Below are positions 16,104-25,010 of a stretch of 48,937 bases of DNA, piece by piece. The notes under the pieces are model-generated. The model saw only the letters and a list, made by a program, of their open reading frames with translations, had not been told where the DNA came from and made no database searches. Origin of the DNA: a virus. Within the stretch, counting starts at the first letter, position 1. Each line of letters opens with the position of its first letter. The position numbers were made by a program, and so were the translations under genes. The stretch lies in IMG/VR virus record IMGVR_UViG_3300032092_004479, positions 1 through 48,937 of that record. The stretch is one strand, 5' to 3'.

Positions 16104-16904
16104 TTATATCAAGTTAAATTTTTTTAACTCAGTTATTTGACTATGTATACTTTTTTTAATTGGTGATTCGTAAATTGTTGATAAATTTCTAAAACAAATT
16201 TGATTAGTTTCTTTTTTTATAATTGAAATTTTTAATTCATATATTTCATTAATCATACTAATCAACTCAAATTTACTGACAATATCAGGTGAGAATATGT
16301 GTTTAACACCGAGCCAAAAATTATTAGTCGAAATTATTGTATCTATATATTTAGATAACTCAAGACAAGTTAAACCATTCCATAGATGATTTTCATACCC
16401 AAAAATTTCTTTTCCATATTGAGATTTAACCCACTCCACCAATGATTTTTTATTTCTAATTTCTTCACCGATAATAGATGTTCTTATAACAGTTATTAAG
16501 TTATTTTCACCTAAAGATTTACTTTTACCATACTCATCTAAACAATCGTGAGGGTCATTTTCATTATACCCACCTTTTAGTCCATTAAATACGGAATCAG
16601 TCGTAATATGAATTACATTACATTTTATTTTCTGTTTTAATTTTGATAAATAATTTGGAAATAAACTGTTGACAGTTATCATATCAGAAATTTCGTATTC
16701 ACTACGACTTGTAATAACGGATGCATTTATTATTATATCACCCTCAAATATGTTAGATTCAAAAAAATCAAAAATTTCTTTTTTAGACGCTCTTGAGATA
16801 TCAATATTCTTTCTTGTAAATGGTATAATCGTGTATTTTTTTTTTAAAAATTTACATAGATATGTACCTAGCATGCCATTTGACCCAAAAACTATAACCC
16901 TCAT
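16104..16904 (-). CDS. RmlD-like NDP-4-keto-6-deoxysugar reductase (SDR)
   Basis: A 266-residue extended SDR protein. The cofactor site is GSNGMLG (residues 7-13). TTDSVFNG at 101-108 matches the STDYVFDG signature of dTDP-4-dehydrorhamnose reductases. The catalytic Y125-GKS-K129 follows, within DEYGKSKSLGE. RmlD reduces the 4-keto group in the last step of dTDP-rhamnose synthesis; relatives make other 6-deoxysugars. The epimerase RmlC is not in the window, so the product need not be rhamnose. It overlaps the PseB-like gene by 4 bases and is the probable partner reductase of the 4,6-dehydratases here. Confidence 0.75.
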   Translation of the reverse strand: MRVIVFGSNGMLGTYLCKFLKKKYTIIPFTRKNIDISRASKKEIFDFFESNIFEGDIIINASVITSRSEYEISDMITVNSLFPNYLSKLKQKIKCNVIHITTDSVFNGLKGGYNENDPHDCLDEYGKSKSLGENNLITVIRTSIIGEEIRNKKSLVEWVKSQYGKEIFGYENHLWNGLTCLELSKYIDTIISTNNFWLGVKHIFSPDIVSKFELISMINEIYELKISIIKKETNQICFRNLSTIYESPIKKSIHSQITELKKFNLI

Positions 16905-17830
16905 TTAAAAAAATTTTTATTTTTTAAATACTCAAATAATTGTTCTTTGGAAATTAAATTATCTTTAGAAGAATATTCTTTATTATCAAAATTAATGTCG
17001 CTTATAATTTTATTAGGATGAATTAAAAATAAATTGTCATTTTTAATAAATTCGATTCTTTTTGACTCTTCAGTAGACCACATTATTTCATGTATTTTTT
17101 CACCGGTTCTTTCATTTGTTACCCGATATTTTAATCCAAAAGTTTCTTTAAAGATATCAAATAAATCCTTGATTAGAAAAGATTTAGATACCGGAATTAA
17201 ACCACATTTAGAATAATTAACTGATTTAAAAATTAAATCCATTGCATCTTCAATATCTAAAATAAATCTAGTCATTTTTGGGTTAAATAATTCAATTTCT
17301 TTTTTATTATTTATATGATACCAAATTAATGGGATTATCGAACCGGTAGAATTGGTTACATTACCATAAATTGCTGTTGTTAGATTACACTTAGATTCAT
17401 TGACAATAAATGATTCTCCCGCAACATATTTCATTGCACCATATATAGTGGTAGGAGACCTGCTTTTATCTGAAGAAATAAGACAAGATGATTTAAAGTT
17501 ATTAGTTTCAGAGGCTATTCTTGAATTTATTGCACCATCAATTATTATTGATTTAGCCTCTTCAAAATTTTCGGTACAAGCATCTATTTGTTTTAAAGAT
17601 GCCGCAAATATACCTATGGTATGACCAACACTTTTTCTAACTAATAAGTCTCTATTACGTACATCTCCTATAATAAAATTAACTTTTGGGTATTTTTTTT
17701 TCAAAAAATAATGTTTTGATTCATCTCTGGAGTATACCGTAATATCGTTTTCATAATATAATTTATCTATTAAGTTTTTACCTAAAAATCCCGCACCCCC
17801 TGTTATAAATATTCTTTCATTTTTAATCAT
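16901..17830 (-). CDS. PseB/CapD-like UDP-sugar 4,6-dehydratase
   Basis: A 309-residue extended SDR. The cofactor motif is GGAGFLG (11-17). AASLKQIDACTENFEEAK (76-93) and SSDKSRSPTTIYGAMK (119-134) are signatures of the PseB/CapD/FnlA group of UDP-GlcNAc 4,6-dehydratases, where this SDK...Y130-xxx-K134 block is catalytic. A TGEKIHE segment fits the RPGEKLHE motif of the group. The likely product is a UDP-4-keto-6-deoxy-HexNAc. It overlaps the RmlD-like gene by 4 bases, so the two probably work in sequence. The 97-base gap before the methyltransferase gene shows no gene or clear promoter. Confidence 0.78.
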   Translation of the reverse strand: MIKNERIFITGGAGFLGKNLIDKLYYENDITVYSRDESKHYFLKKKYPKVNFIIGDVRNRDLLVRKSVGHTIGIFAASLKQIDACTENFEEAKSIIIDGAINSRIASETNNFKSSCLISSDKSRSPTTIYGAMKYVAGESFIVNESKCNLTTAIYGNVTNSTGSIIPLIWYHINNKKEIELFNPKMTRFILDIEDAMDLIFKSVNYSKCGLIPVSKSFLIKDLFDIFKETFGLKYRVTNERTGEKIHEIMWSTEESKRIEFIKNDNLFLIHPNKIISDINFDNKEYSSKDNLISKEQLFEYLKNKNFFK

Positions 17831-17927
17831 TTATTATATATAGATTAATTATTTTTTTATTTATTTTTTTACAATTGTTACACCAAGATTAATAGGTATT
17901 GTTGAATTTTATATTCAATATTCTTTA

Positions 17928-19181
17928 TCAGATTGAAATAAAATTATTTAATTCTGAATATTCTTTAATGATTTTAAATTCAGGAAATCCAATAATATAT
18001 TTAAAATCATTACCTTCTAATTTTTCAATTATCATTTTACTGAAATTCCATGCAAATATCATAATAAAATCAGGTTTATTATTTAATAAATGCTCCTTAC
18101 TAACTATTGGAATTTGTTTTACGGCAATATGTCGACCACATCTTTCAGGTGATTCATCAACAATAAAATCAATAATATTTGAATCTAAATTGGCCAAATT
18201 ACATAACATATTGGCTCTCCCGCTAGCCCCGTACCCCGCAATTCTATATCCCTTAGATTTTAAATCAATTAAATTATCATAAATCATTTTAATGTGATTT
18301 TTAACGTCCACTCCAAAATTTTTAAAATAACTCAATTCTGTAAGACCATCCTGTTTTTCTAATTCTAATTTTTTGTTAACATGTTTGGGAATTTTAACTA
18401 AATCATTACATATTACTACTCTAATACTCCCACTATGCACAGGAATTTCTTCAAAATCTACAATCGTCATGTTAAATTTATCAAACAAATTCTTTAAAGA
18501 ATTTAAAGAATAATAATAGATGTGTTCATGGTATATATTATCATATTGAAGTTGTTCGATTAAATTTTTAACGTAATGGACTTCAATTACAAAATAACCT
18601 GTTGATTTTAATATTTTATTTACTCCTTTTACGATACTATGAATATCGTCAATATGTGCAAAACAATTATTAGAAATAATTAGGTCAAAACTATTTTTAT
18701 TAAAATATTTTGAGCAATTTTCATCATTAAAATAATCATTAATTACATTACACCCATTTTCTAATGCGATTTTATTTATGTTTACTGCCGGCTCAATACC
18801 TATAGGGTTAAGTCCTAAATATTGTAACGGCTTTAATAAAACACCGTCATTGCTACCTATTTCGAGTATTTTAGAAGATTCAGATAAGTTAAATTTTTTT
18901 TTTAAAAAAGACGCAACATCTGTAAAGTGTTTTGATAAACCTACTGATGACATATATCTATAGTCTTCAAATAGTACTTTTGAATCAATAACACTATCAG
19001 TTTGTAAAAGAGAACATTTTTCGCAAAATTGTAAGTCCATATTATATTTTCTTTCATTTTTAAAATCTTCTTTTAATGGAAAATCACCGGCCAATGGGAC
19101 ATCACCATAATTAATTATGGTTTTTAAATTAACATTATCACAAATTGCGCATTTAGTTCTTTTTTTATATTCATTTTTCAT
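17928..19181 (-). CDS. Sugar C-methyltransferase, TylC3-type
   Basis: A 417-residue, three-part protein. The N-terminal zinc knuckle has C11, C14, C53 and C56. The SAM domain contains ILEIGSNDGVLL (about 105-116) and an HEHIYYYS stretch. The C-terminal domain carries GYGASGRANML. This order matches the NDP-hexose 3-C-methyltransferase group (such as TylC3) that makes branched deoxysugars. The substrate would be an NDP-4-keto-6-deoxysugar, consistent with the dehydratases nearby. It lies 4 bases from the next glycosyltransferase gene, so is probably co-transcribed. Confidence 0.82.
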   Translation of the reverse strand: MKNEYKKRTKCAICDNVNLKTIINYGDVPLAGDFPLKEDFKNERKYNMDLQFCEKCSLLQTDSVIDSKVLFEDYRYMSSVGLSKHFTDVASFLKKKFNLSESSKILEIGSNDGVLLKPLQYLGLNPIGIEPAVNINKIALENGCNVINDYFNDENCSKYFNKNSFDLIISNNCFAHIDDIHSIVKGVNKILKSTGYFVIEVHYVKNLIEQLQYDNIYHEHIYYYSLNSLKNLFDKFNMTIVDFEEIPVHSGSIRVVICNDLVKIPKHVNKKLELEKQDGLTELSYFKNFGVDVKNHIKMIYDNLIDLKSKGYRIAGYGASGRANMLCNLANLDSNIIDFIVDESPERCGRHIAVKQIPIVSKEHLLNNKPDFIMIFAWNFSKMIIEKLEGNDFKYIIGFPEFKIIKEYSELNNFISI

Positions 19182-19185
19182 ATTT

Positions 19186-19968
19186 TTAATTTTTAAAAAA
19201 ATTTAAAGCGTATAAATCTTCTATATCATTAAAATTATGTTCACCGAACCCTGAACTATGATTCCTCATCCAATCACCTTCAGCTCTGGTTTTTAATAGT
19301 TTTAAATTCCACTCAGGTAACGTTTTAGTATAATAATGATTAAGTTGTGCTTTATCAAATGTTACATTCCTAAAGTCAGGTCGACCAATACCAACAGTTC
19401 CATCAACATCAATCCATTCTCCCGGAACAAAATGAATAGAGTGACAGCAAAAATTTTCATGTAATTTACATATTGGTAAAAATTGATAATAAGAGCTAGT
19501 GTACGCCTGTCCCCATCTTTTAGTGAATCTTTCTAAAACACTTGTATAATTTTCATCAAAAGTTGTATGTCCATTATCACCAAAAAACGCAAAGTTTATT
19601 ACAACTTGTTGTTGAGGAGTGTTGTCAAAATTGGAGATAAATTCTTTAACATTTTTTGATTGTTTTAAAACTAAAAAGCAATCAACGTCAAAAAAAGCCG
19701 CCCATTCGTAATTTTTATAATGTTCTTTACCAAAATTACTATAACATTTCGAATGACGGTTCCAGTCCCAAACTTCTCCAGAAGGAGGGTCTGATTCAAC
19801 ATCCCATTCCATAAAATGAACCCGACTATCAGGTTTTTGATTCTTAAATCTCCAATTATTTTGAAAAATAAATATATCATCAAAACCTATCTTTAGATGG
19901 TAATCAATCCATTCTTGTAAATAGAAATCTTCATCTTTTGCCATGGTAACCAAAGCTATCTTTTTCAT
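19186..19968 (-). CDS. GT92-like glycosyltransferase
   Basis: A 260-residue soluble protein. The start IALVTMAKDEDFYLQEWIDYH matches the GT92/GT2_4-type opening (KNExxxLxEWxxYH). The metal site is D94-V-D96 in AFFDVDCFLVL. LNHYYTK near residue 218 is the typical C-terminal acceptor-side motif. Members attach galactose or other sugars; the specificity here is unknown. It lies 1 base from the DUF3431-like gene, in a run of four adjacent glycosyltransferase-like genes (19186-22011). Confidence 0.78.
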   Translation of the reverse strand: MKKIALVTMAKDEDFYLQEWIDYHLKIGFDDIFIFQNNWRFKNQKPDSRVHFMEWDVESDPPSGEVWDWNRHSKCYSNFGKEHYKNYEWAAFFDVDCFLVLKQSKNVKEFISNFDNTPQQQVVINFAFFGDNGHTTFDENYTSVLERFTKRWGQAYTSSYYQFLPICKLHENFCCHSIHFVPGEWIDVDGTVGIGRPDFRNVTFDKAQLNHYYTKTLPEWNLKLLKTRAEGDWMRNHSSGFGEHNFNDIEDLYALNFFKN

Positions 19969-19969
19969 A

Positions 19970-20641
19970 TCACAATATTGTTTTAAATTTATCGTTAAAA
20001 ATATAACACTCTAATCTTTCAATCATCCACGGAGCGTTTACATCATCCTCTAATAATTCCACAATTTTTTTGTAAAATTGCCTACTTCTTAATTTTATTT
20101 GTTCTTTTGTTATGACAAAATGACCTCCTGGCATAAATTCATAAGTTTGAGGAATGTTATTATCTTCTAAAAATAAAATATTCCAATATTTATCAACATC
20201 TATATTTGGATTTAAATCTTGTGGGTGGCCATTAGATTGACAAGATATAATTCCACCAACACCTACCTGTGATGATTTGTCTAAATACCAAGAAGTACCA
20301 AAATTATTATTATGGTAACCATAATATCCTCCTATAGTTAATGATGCGTTTTTTGGTATTTCTTCCTCACTTGAATTTATTATATCAATAACATTACCCC
20401 AGTGGTCAAACGGAAAATCCTGCACAAAAAATGTATAATCCGATAAATTATCATAATTCAAGTAGATGTGATTAAAAAATGTATGGACACATCTTCCTTT
20501 ATTTATGGATATTTTTATTTCATTTTCTTTTAATGGTATTATGTCTCCTTTTCTATAGATTGTTACTTTAACATCACTATTTAAACGACTTACCCAATCA
20601 AGTTCTTTTTCATATGCCGCAATTACAATTTCTTTAGTCAT
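19970..20641 (-). CDS. DUF3431-like putative glycosyltransferase
   Basis: A 223-residue protein opening IVIAAYEKELDWVSRL, followed by FFVQDFPFDHWG (71-82) and a late PGGHFVITKEQI. That arrangement is typical of the DUF3431 family, which accompanies bacterial and fungal glycan clusters and is considered GT-like. No DxD is certain; QDFPFD may supply it. It lies 1 base from the GT92-like gene and 3 bases from the DUF5672-like gene. Confidence 0.7.
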   Translation of the reverse strand: MTKEIVIAAYEKELDWVSRLNSDVKVTIYRKGDIIPLKENEIKISINKGRCVHTFFNHIYLNYDNLSDYTFFVQDFPFDHWGNVIDIINSSEEEIPKNASLTIGGYYGYHNNNFGTSWYLDKSSQVGVGGIISCQSNGHPQDLNPNIDVDKYWNILFLEDNNIPQTYEFMPGGHFVITKEQIKLRSRQFYKKIVELLEDDVNAPWMIERLECYIFNDKFKTIL

Positions 20642-20644
20642 ATT

Positions 20645-21304
20645 TTAAAATTTAGGGTAATTTATATTATTATAAATATAGTTGTGAAATGCAAAGGGAG
20701 TAATTCCCTCTATTTCAGGTATCCAAGTCTCATGAGAAAAATACTTGGCAATCTCCAAGTCGGCAAATTTACACCCATCCTCAATGTATTTATGACGATA
20801 ATTTACACAAATAAAACCGTCCTCATTAGTGAAACCATGAAAAGGTTTCCATTCTAAATTATACTTTATTGGAACGTCTAATAATTTTTTACTTCTTATA
20901 GAGACACTATTCCCAACTCTAACTAAGTTATTGTCAATATCTCTGTATGAAAAATTATCTTTTGGTAACGGCCAAGGTGCTCCTATATAATCATAATTTA
21001 AAAATTCATCTTTCCATGATTCCGGATTTACAACAAAACCATTGTCGTGTATTAATAATGCAAACTCCGTATCTACATGTTTAGGTAAATTATAAATTAT
21101 ATTATAATTCCATTCATCGATATTTCCACTTTTTGGTGTAAATTCATGTTGTATAAAACTTGGTAAATCATCAGGAATAATATCTGACGCCAGTTTAACC
21201 TTACCGAATTTTATACCTCTACAACTATATTCTAAAGCTTTAATTGTCTGTGGTATTCTAACACTTGTTAATGCGATTAATGTAACGTTGGGTAAATCAA
21301 TCAT
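20645..21304 (-). CDS. DUF5672-like putative glycosyltransferase
   Basis: A 219-residue protein with IHDNGFVV near residue 85, YIGAPWPLP at 106-114, VGNSVSIRSKKLL at 130-142 and NEDGFIC at 160-166. These are the hallmarks of the DUF5672 family, found in bacterial and phage surface-glycan clusters and probably of GT-A fold. The donor is unknown. It sits 8 bases from the GT2 gene. Confidence 0.72.
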   Translation of the reverse strand: MIDLPNVTLIALTSVRIPQTIKALEYSCRGIKFGKVKLASDIIPDDLPSFIQHEFTPKSGNIDEWNYNIIYNLPKHVDTEFALLIHDNGFVVNPESWKDEFLNYDYIGAPWPLPKDNFSYRDIDNNLVRVGNSVSIRSKKLLDVPIKYNLEWKPFHGFTNEDGFICVNYRHKYIEDGCKFADLEIAKYFSHETWIPEIEGITPFAFHNYIYNNINYPKF

Positions 21305-21312
21305 ATTTTTTC

Positions 21313-22011
21313 TTATGCAAATTTACTAATCACCATTAAATATTCTCTATCTTTAACTTCTTGAGTTACAGTATCACATAACCTAGCTCCCCATGTTCTG
21401 TTAACCACGGTTATTTCATTAAGAATTTTGGGCTCCCCATGTTTTAAAAACATTCTTTGATAATAATCACAATCCATATACCAATTCATTTCTTCATCAA
21501 AAAATATTAAATCCTCATTTTTAATAGTTATGCCACTCGGGCAACCCATAGTGTTGTTACCGGTATAAATATGAGGGTGAAAAAATGGATGGTAAAGTCT
21601 ATAAAAATTAATTCCATCATTACTATGATAAAACATAGTAACAAACCAAACTAAATTTTCAGTATTATTAATAAAATCAAATTGTTTTTGAAGAGAATTT
21701 TCATCATATAAAAAATCATCCTGAAAAAGTATCTTAATCCATTTTCCCGAACATTTTTTCATAGCTTCGTTTATATTTGGAGATATAACTCCTCTTCCTC
21801 TATCATTAAATGAGTGTTTTATGGTAAGTCTATCTTTCCATTGGTCACATAAATCTTTTATTGTGTTATCAGTACTGTGGTCAGATATGACAATCTCAAA
21901 ATCCTTAAAAGTTTGAGAGAATAATTTTTCAAAACTAAAATTTAAAAATTCAGACCCTTTACCATTATATCCATATGTTGGAATTGCAATCGAAAAAAAG
22001 ACTTGTTCCAT
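21313..22011 (-). CDS. GT2 glycosyltransferase
   Basis: A 232-residue GT-A protein: FSIAIPTYG (6-14), VISDHSTDNT (41-50) and the metal site FQDDF (96-100), followed by a late WGAR. This is the classic GT2 pattern. It has no membrane segment, unlike many polysaccharide synthases. The start is 1 base after the stop of the RmlB-like gene. The acceptor is unknown; it probably adds the sugar made by the neighbouring dehydratase genes. Confidence 0.82.
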   Translation of the reverse strand: MEQVFFSIAIPTYGYNGKGSEFLNFSFEKLFSQTFKDFEIVISDHSTDNTIKDLCDQWKDRLTIKHSFNDRGRGVISPNINEAMKKCSGKWIKILFQDDFLYDENSLQKQFDFINNTENLVWFVTMFYHSNDGINFYRLYHPFFHPHIYTGNNTMGCPSGITIKNEDLIFFDEEMNWYMDCDYYQRMFLKHGEPKILNEITVVNRTWGARLCDTVTQEVKDREYLMVISKFA

Positions 22012-22012
22012 A

Positions 22013-22921
22013 TTAATTTAAAATTCTAATCATCCAATCTTTTAATTTTATTTTTTGTATTTCACCAAATTCCGATATAAATTTATTAGAATTTAGAGAA
22101 TATCTTCTATCATGACCTAATCGGTCATCGACATACTTAAAATTTATTTTTTTACCCAGAATTTCACCAACCATATTAATCAAGTCGTTATTAGTGTAAA
22201 TTTCGTTAGTACCAATATTAAAAATATGATTTATTTTTTCTGAAAATAAAATTTTTATGATTGATTCCGCGTTATCATCAGCATGTATCCATTCTCTTAT
22301 TTGATTCCCATCTCCATAAACAGGTATATCTTTACCTTCTTTTATGGAATTAATAATAGTAGGTATAAATTTTTCTTTATGTTGATTTTCACCGTAGTTA
22401 TTACAAGTTCTTGTTATTATATAAGGTAACCCATAAGTTCTATTTGCGGAAATTATTAGCAAATCTGAAGAAGTTTTTGTTGCGGAATAATAAGAGCTTG
22501 GGTTTAAATTAAAAGATTCATCCGAGGTAGTATTACTTGAATATTCATCTAAATCACCATATACCTCATCAGTTGAGATTTGTACGAATTTTATGAGATT
22601 TTTATTTTTTCTTGCAATTTCAATAAGGTTGTAAGTACCCTCGACATTTGTTCTTACAAATGGTAATCCATTCTTTATTGAATTATCCACATGTGATTCG
22701 GCTGCAAAATTAATGAGATATTCAAATTGACCTAAATCACCTTCAGTTAACTCACAAATATCTTTTTTTATAAGAACATGAGGTACTTTTACATTGTTAA
22801 TATTTGACGCATACGTCATTTTATCGACAATAACAATTTCACTTTTAGTTTTTGTATAAAGTAAATTCACAAAGTGAGAACCTATAAATCCTAAACCTCC
22901 GGTTACTATTATTCTACCCAT
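22013..22921 (-). CDS. rmlB: RmlB-like dTDP-glucose 4,6-dehydratase
   Basis: A 302-residue extended SDR with all RmlB marks: TGGLGFIGSHF (7-17), FAAESHVDNSI (72-82), the catalytic T117-D118-E119 in QISTDEVYGDL, Y145-xxx-K149 in SYYSATK, and VYGDGNQIREWIHADD. The reaction is dTDP-glucose to dTDP-4-keto-6-deoxyglucose. It overlaps the E1-type dehydratase by 13 bases, strong evidence that the two act in the same pathway. RmlA and RmlC are not in the window; the glucose-1-phosphate thymidylyltransferase step could come from the host. Confidence 0.85.
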   Translation of the reverse strand: MGRIIVTGGLGFIGSHFVNLLYTKTKSEIVIVDKMTYASNINNVKVPHVLIKKDICELTEGDLGQFEYLINFAAESHVDNSIKNGLPFVRTNVEGTYNLIEIARKNKNLIKFVQISTDEVYGDLDEYSSNTTSDESFNLNPSSYYSATKTSSDLLIISANRTYGLPYIITRTCNNYGENQHKEKFIPTIINSIKEGKDIPVYGDGNQIREWIHADDNAESIIKILFSEKINHIFNIGTNEIYTNNDLINMVGEILGKKINFKYVDDRLGHDRRYSLNSNKFISEFGEIQKIKLKDWMIRILN

Positions 22922-24213
22922 TTTTCTTTAAAAATATTTTCTATGTATTCAAAAACAGATTCATCATAATGAGGTGCTGCCCCTAAAAAGAAAACTTTAT
23001 CCAAAACTTTATTAGAATTTGGGTATTTTTCTAAATTATCTAAATGAGAGTACCCAGGGTGAAACAAAATGTTACCGGCAAAATAGTTTCTGGTTTGTAT
23101 TTTATTTTCCTCTAAAAAAGAAACTAATTTATCTTTTAATTTTTTGTCTTCACAAATGAATGGAGTACCAAACCAACAAGTGTCAGATTTTTCTAAAGAA
23201 CTAACACCTCTCAACCCATTTACGTATTTTAATAAAATAGATTCAATTTTTGATTTTGAATTTTTTCTGTTTGTGTCAATTTCACCAAATTTTGCCAATT
23301 GTTCTAATCCTATAGAACCTTGTAAATCCATTGGTTTAAGATTGTATCCCATATTAGTAAAAACATATTTATGGTCAATTATTCCATCATATGATTTTAA
23401 CCATTTACCAAATCTAAGTTGACAAGTGCCACAAGATAAAAGATTTGCAGAACCAACACAATAACAGTCTCTACCCCACCAAGAAATACTTACAAAAAGT
23501 TTTTTCAAATCCTCAATGTTTGTACATATCATACCCCCTTCACCTGTTGATATGTGGTGAGCAGGATAGAAAGAACATGACCATGCAACGTAGTAATCAC
23601 TAATAGGTTTGCCATCCCATTTAGTACCCAAAGTATCACAGCTATCTCCGATTAATTGTAAATTATGTTTTTCACATAAATTTTTTAAAAAATCCATATC
23701 AGGTGGATTACCTAATACAGGAGATACAAAAATCGCTTTAGTTTTTTCTGTAATTTTTTCTTCTATTTTAGTAACATCAAAATTTAAAGTTTCCCATTCT
23801 ATATCAATAAAAACAGGTGTTAAATTGTTTTGGACTAATGGTGCGATTGTGGTTGGAAACCCTACTGGAGAAACAATAATTTCATCCCCATCTTCCCACC
23901 CAAAAAATTTCTTTAATGCCGTTATCAAAACTAAATTGGCCGAACTACCGGAGTTAACCATATGAGAAAATTTAACTCCAAACATCTTGGAAAATTTATT
24001 CTCAAATTTAAAAACATTTTCTCCTGTAACTAACCATTTACCGGATATCAGAGTTTTAATTGCTGATATAACTTCTTTTTCATCCCAATAGGGTCCTGAG
24101 TAAAGTACTTGACTTTTACCTGGCTCAAAATTTTTATTGTATAGATATTTTGGTGTATTACTCTTTAAGTAATCGCTTATTTCACCTAATAGTGTTTCTA
24201 AGTTTTTTTCCAT
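22909..24213 (-). CDS. E1/RfbH-type NDP-4-keto-6-deoxyhexose 3-dehydratase ([2Fe-2S], PMP)
   Basis: A 434-residue member of the DegT/DnrJ/EryC1/StrS fold. The PLP lysine is replaced by His: SFYPAHHISTGEGG has H219-H220, as in E1 (CDP-4-keto-6-deoxyglucose 3-dehydratase), which removes the 3-OH with PMP and an iron-sulfur cluster. Cysteines C192, C250, C252 and C261 give C-x57-C-x1-C-x8-C, close to the E1 motif C-x57-C-x1-C-x7-C. It should make a 3,6-dideoxysugar precursor, but the reductase E3 is absent from the window. Its end overlaps RmlB by 13 bases, suggesting a dTDP-linked substrate as in SpnQ-type enzymes. Confidence 0.85.
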   Translation of the reverse strand: MEKNLETLLGEISDYLKSNTPKYLYNKNFEPGKSQVLYSGPYWDEKEVISAIKTLISGKWLVTGENVFKFENKFSKMFGVKFSHMVNSGSSANLVLITALKKFFGWEDGDEIIVSPVGFPTTIAPLVQNNLTPVFIDIEWETLNFDVTKIEEKITEKTKAIFVSPVLGNPPDMDFLKNLCEKHNLQLIGDSCDTLGTKWDGKPISDYYVAWSCSFYPAHHISTGEGGMICTNIEDLKKLFVSISWWGRDCYCVGSANLLSCGTCQLRFGKWLKSYDGIIDHKYVFTNMGYNLKPMDLQGSIGLEQLAKFGEIDTNRKNSKSKIESILLKYVNGLRGVSSLEKSDTCWFGTPFICEDKKLKDKLVSFLEENKIQTRNYFAGNILFHPGYSHLDNLEKYPNSNKVLDKVFFLGAAPHYDESVFEYIENIFKEKWVE

Positions 24214-24236
24214 ACTGAATAATAGAATATTATTTT

Positions 24237-25010
24237 TTAATTATCAATAGTAATCCATTCTGAAGGTACCACATCTTGATAATCTTGAGGTCCTGTAAAA
24301 TTAAACCATCGTTTAGGTGCGATTACTTTTTTATTCACATTAGAATTAAGATATGCTCCCCACCACCCAAAAGTACTATTAGAGATAATATTATTATGAC
24401 AATTGGACATTACGGACATTTCTTTGACATCGTCATTAATGTTTGGGTATATAAAATTGTCACCATTAAAATTATCTTTAGCCCATTCTAAATCATCTGA
24501 AAAAATTATAAATTTAGTGTCTTCTAATAAGGAGATTGCATTTTTAAAATAATCAATATCACAAGTAAAATGAAAATTGTAATTACCGTGAACATAATCT
24601 CCTCTACGAATGTGTATTGACGTATATGTACTATCTTTAGGTAAGGAGTTAAAAAAAATTTTAGAATATTCTTCGTCTAAAACAAATAAATTTTTAACCT
24701 CATCTTTATAATTAATAAAATATTTTTCACTTTGGAAATATCCGTCTAAATATAAATTTTCACTGTGCGGTATTTTTTTAAATGAGAATCCGGGTTCTCT
24801 GTAAAAGTTGTTAAAATTGTAATTTGTAAATGTTGGTATTTTTTTAAAAATAGTATTTTTATAGAAATTAGAAGGTTTACCTTGATTCGGGGTATTACAA
24901 GTATCAAAGTTAAATCCAAATTCATCGTTATTTTCTTTAGCCAATGAATAGGCGGAGGCGATTTGAAACATTTGATTACCTAAACCACCCTGTAATCCTG
25001 TTGAAATCAT
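24237..25010 (-). CDS. GT11 alpha-1,2-fucosyltransferase-type enzyme
   Basis: A 257-residue protein with canonical GT11 motifs: GGLGNQMFQ (8-16), HIRRGDY (133-139) for GDP-sugar binding, FSDDLEWAK, and SNSTFGWWGAYLN in the C-terminal part. Known members add L-fucose (or related GDP-sugars) in alpha-1,2 linkage. GDP-fucose needs Gmd and a Fcl-type reductase; only a gmd stub is visible (14219-14290), so the donor may come from the host or be different. It overlaps the next GT2 gene by 4 bases. Confidence 0.88.
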   Translation of the reverse strand: MISTGLQGGLGNQMFQIASAYSLAKENNDEFGFNFDTCNTPNQGKPSNFYKNTIFKKIPTFTNYNFNNFYREPGFSFKKIPHSENLYLDGYFQSEKYFINYKDEVKNLFVLDEEYSKIFFNSLPKDSTYTSIHIRRGDYVHGNYNFHFTCDIDYFKNAISLLEDTKFIIFSDDLEWAKDNFNGDNFIYPNINDDVKEMSVMSNCHNNIISNSTFGWWGAYLNSNVNKKVIAPKRWFNFTGPQDYQDVVPSEWITIDN

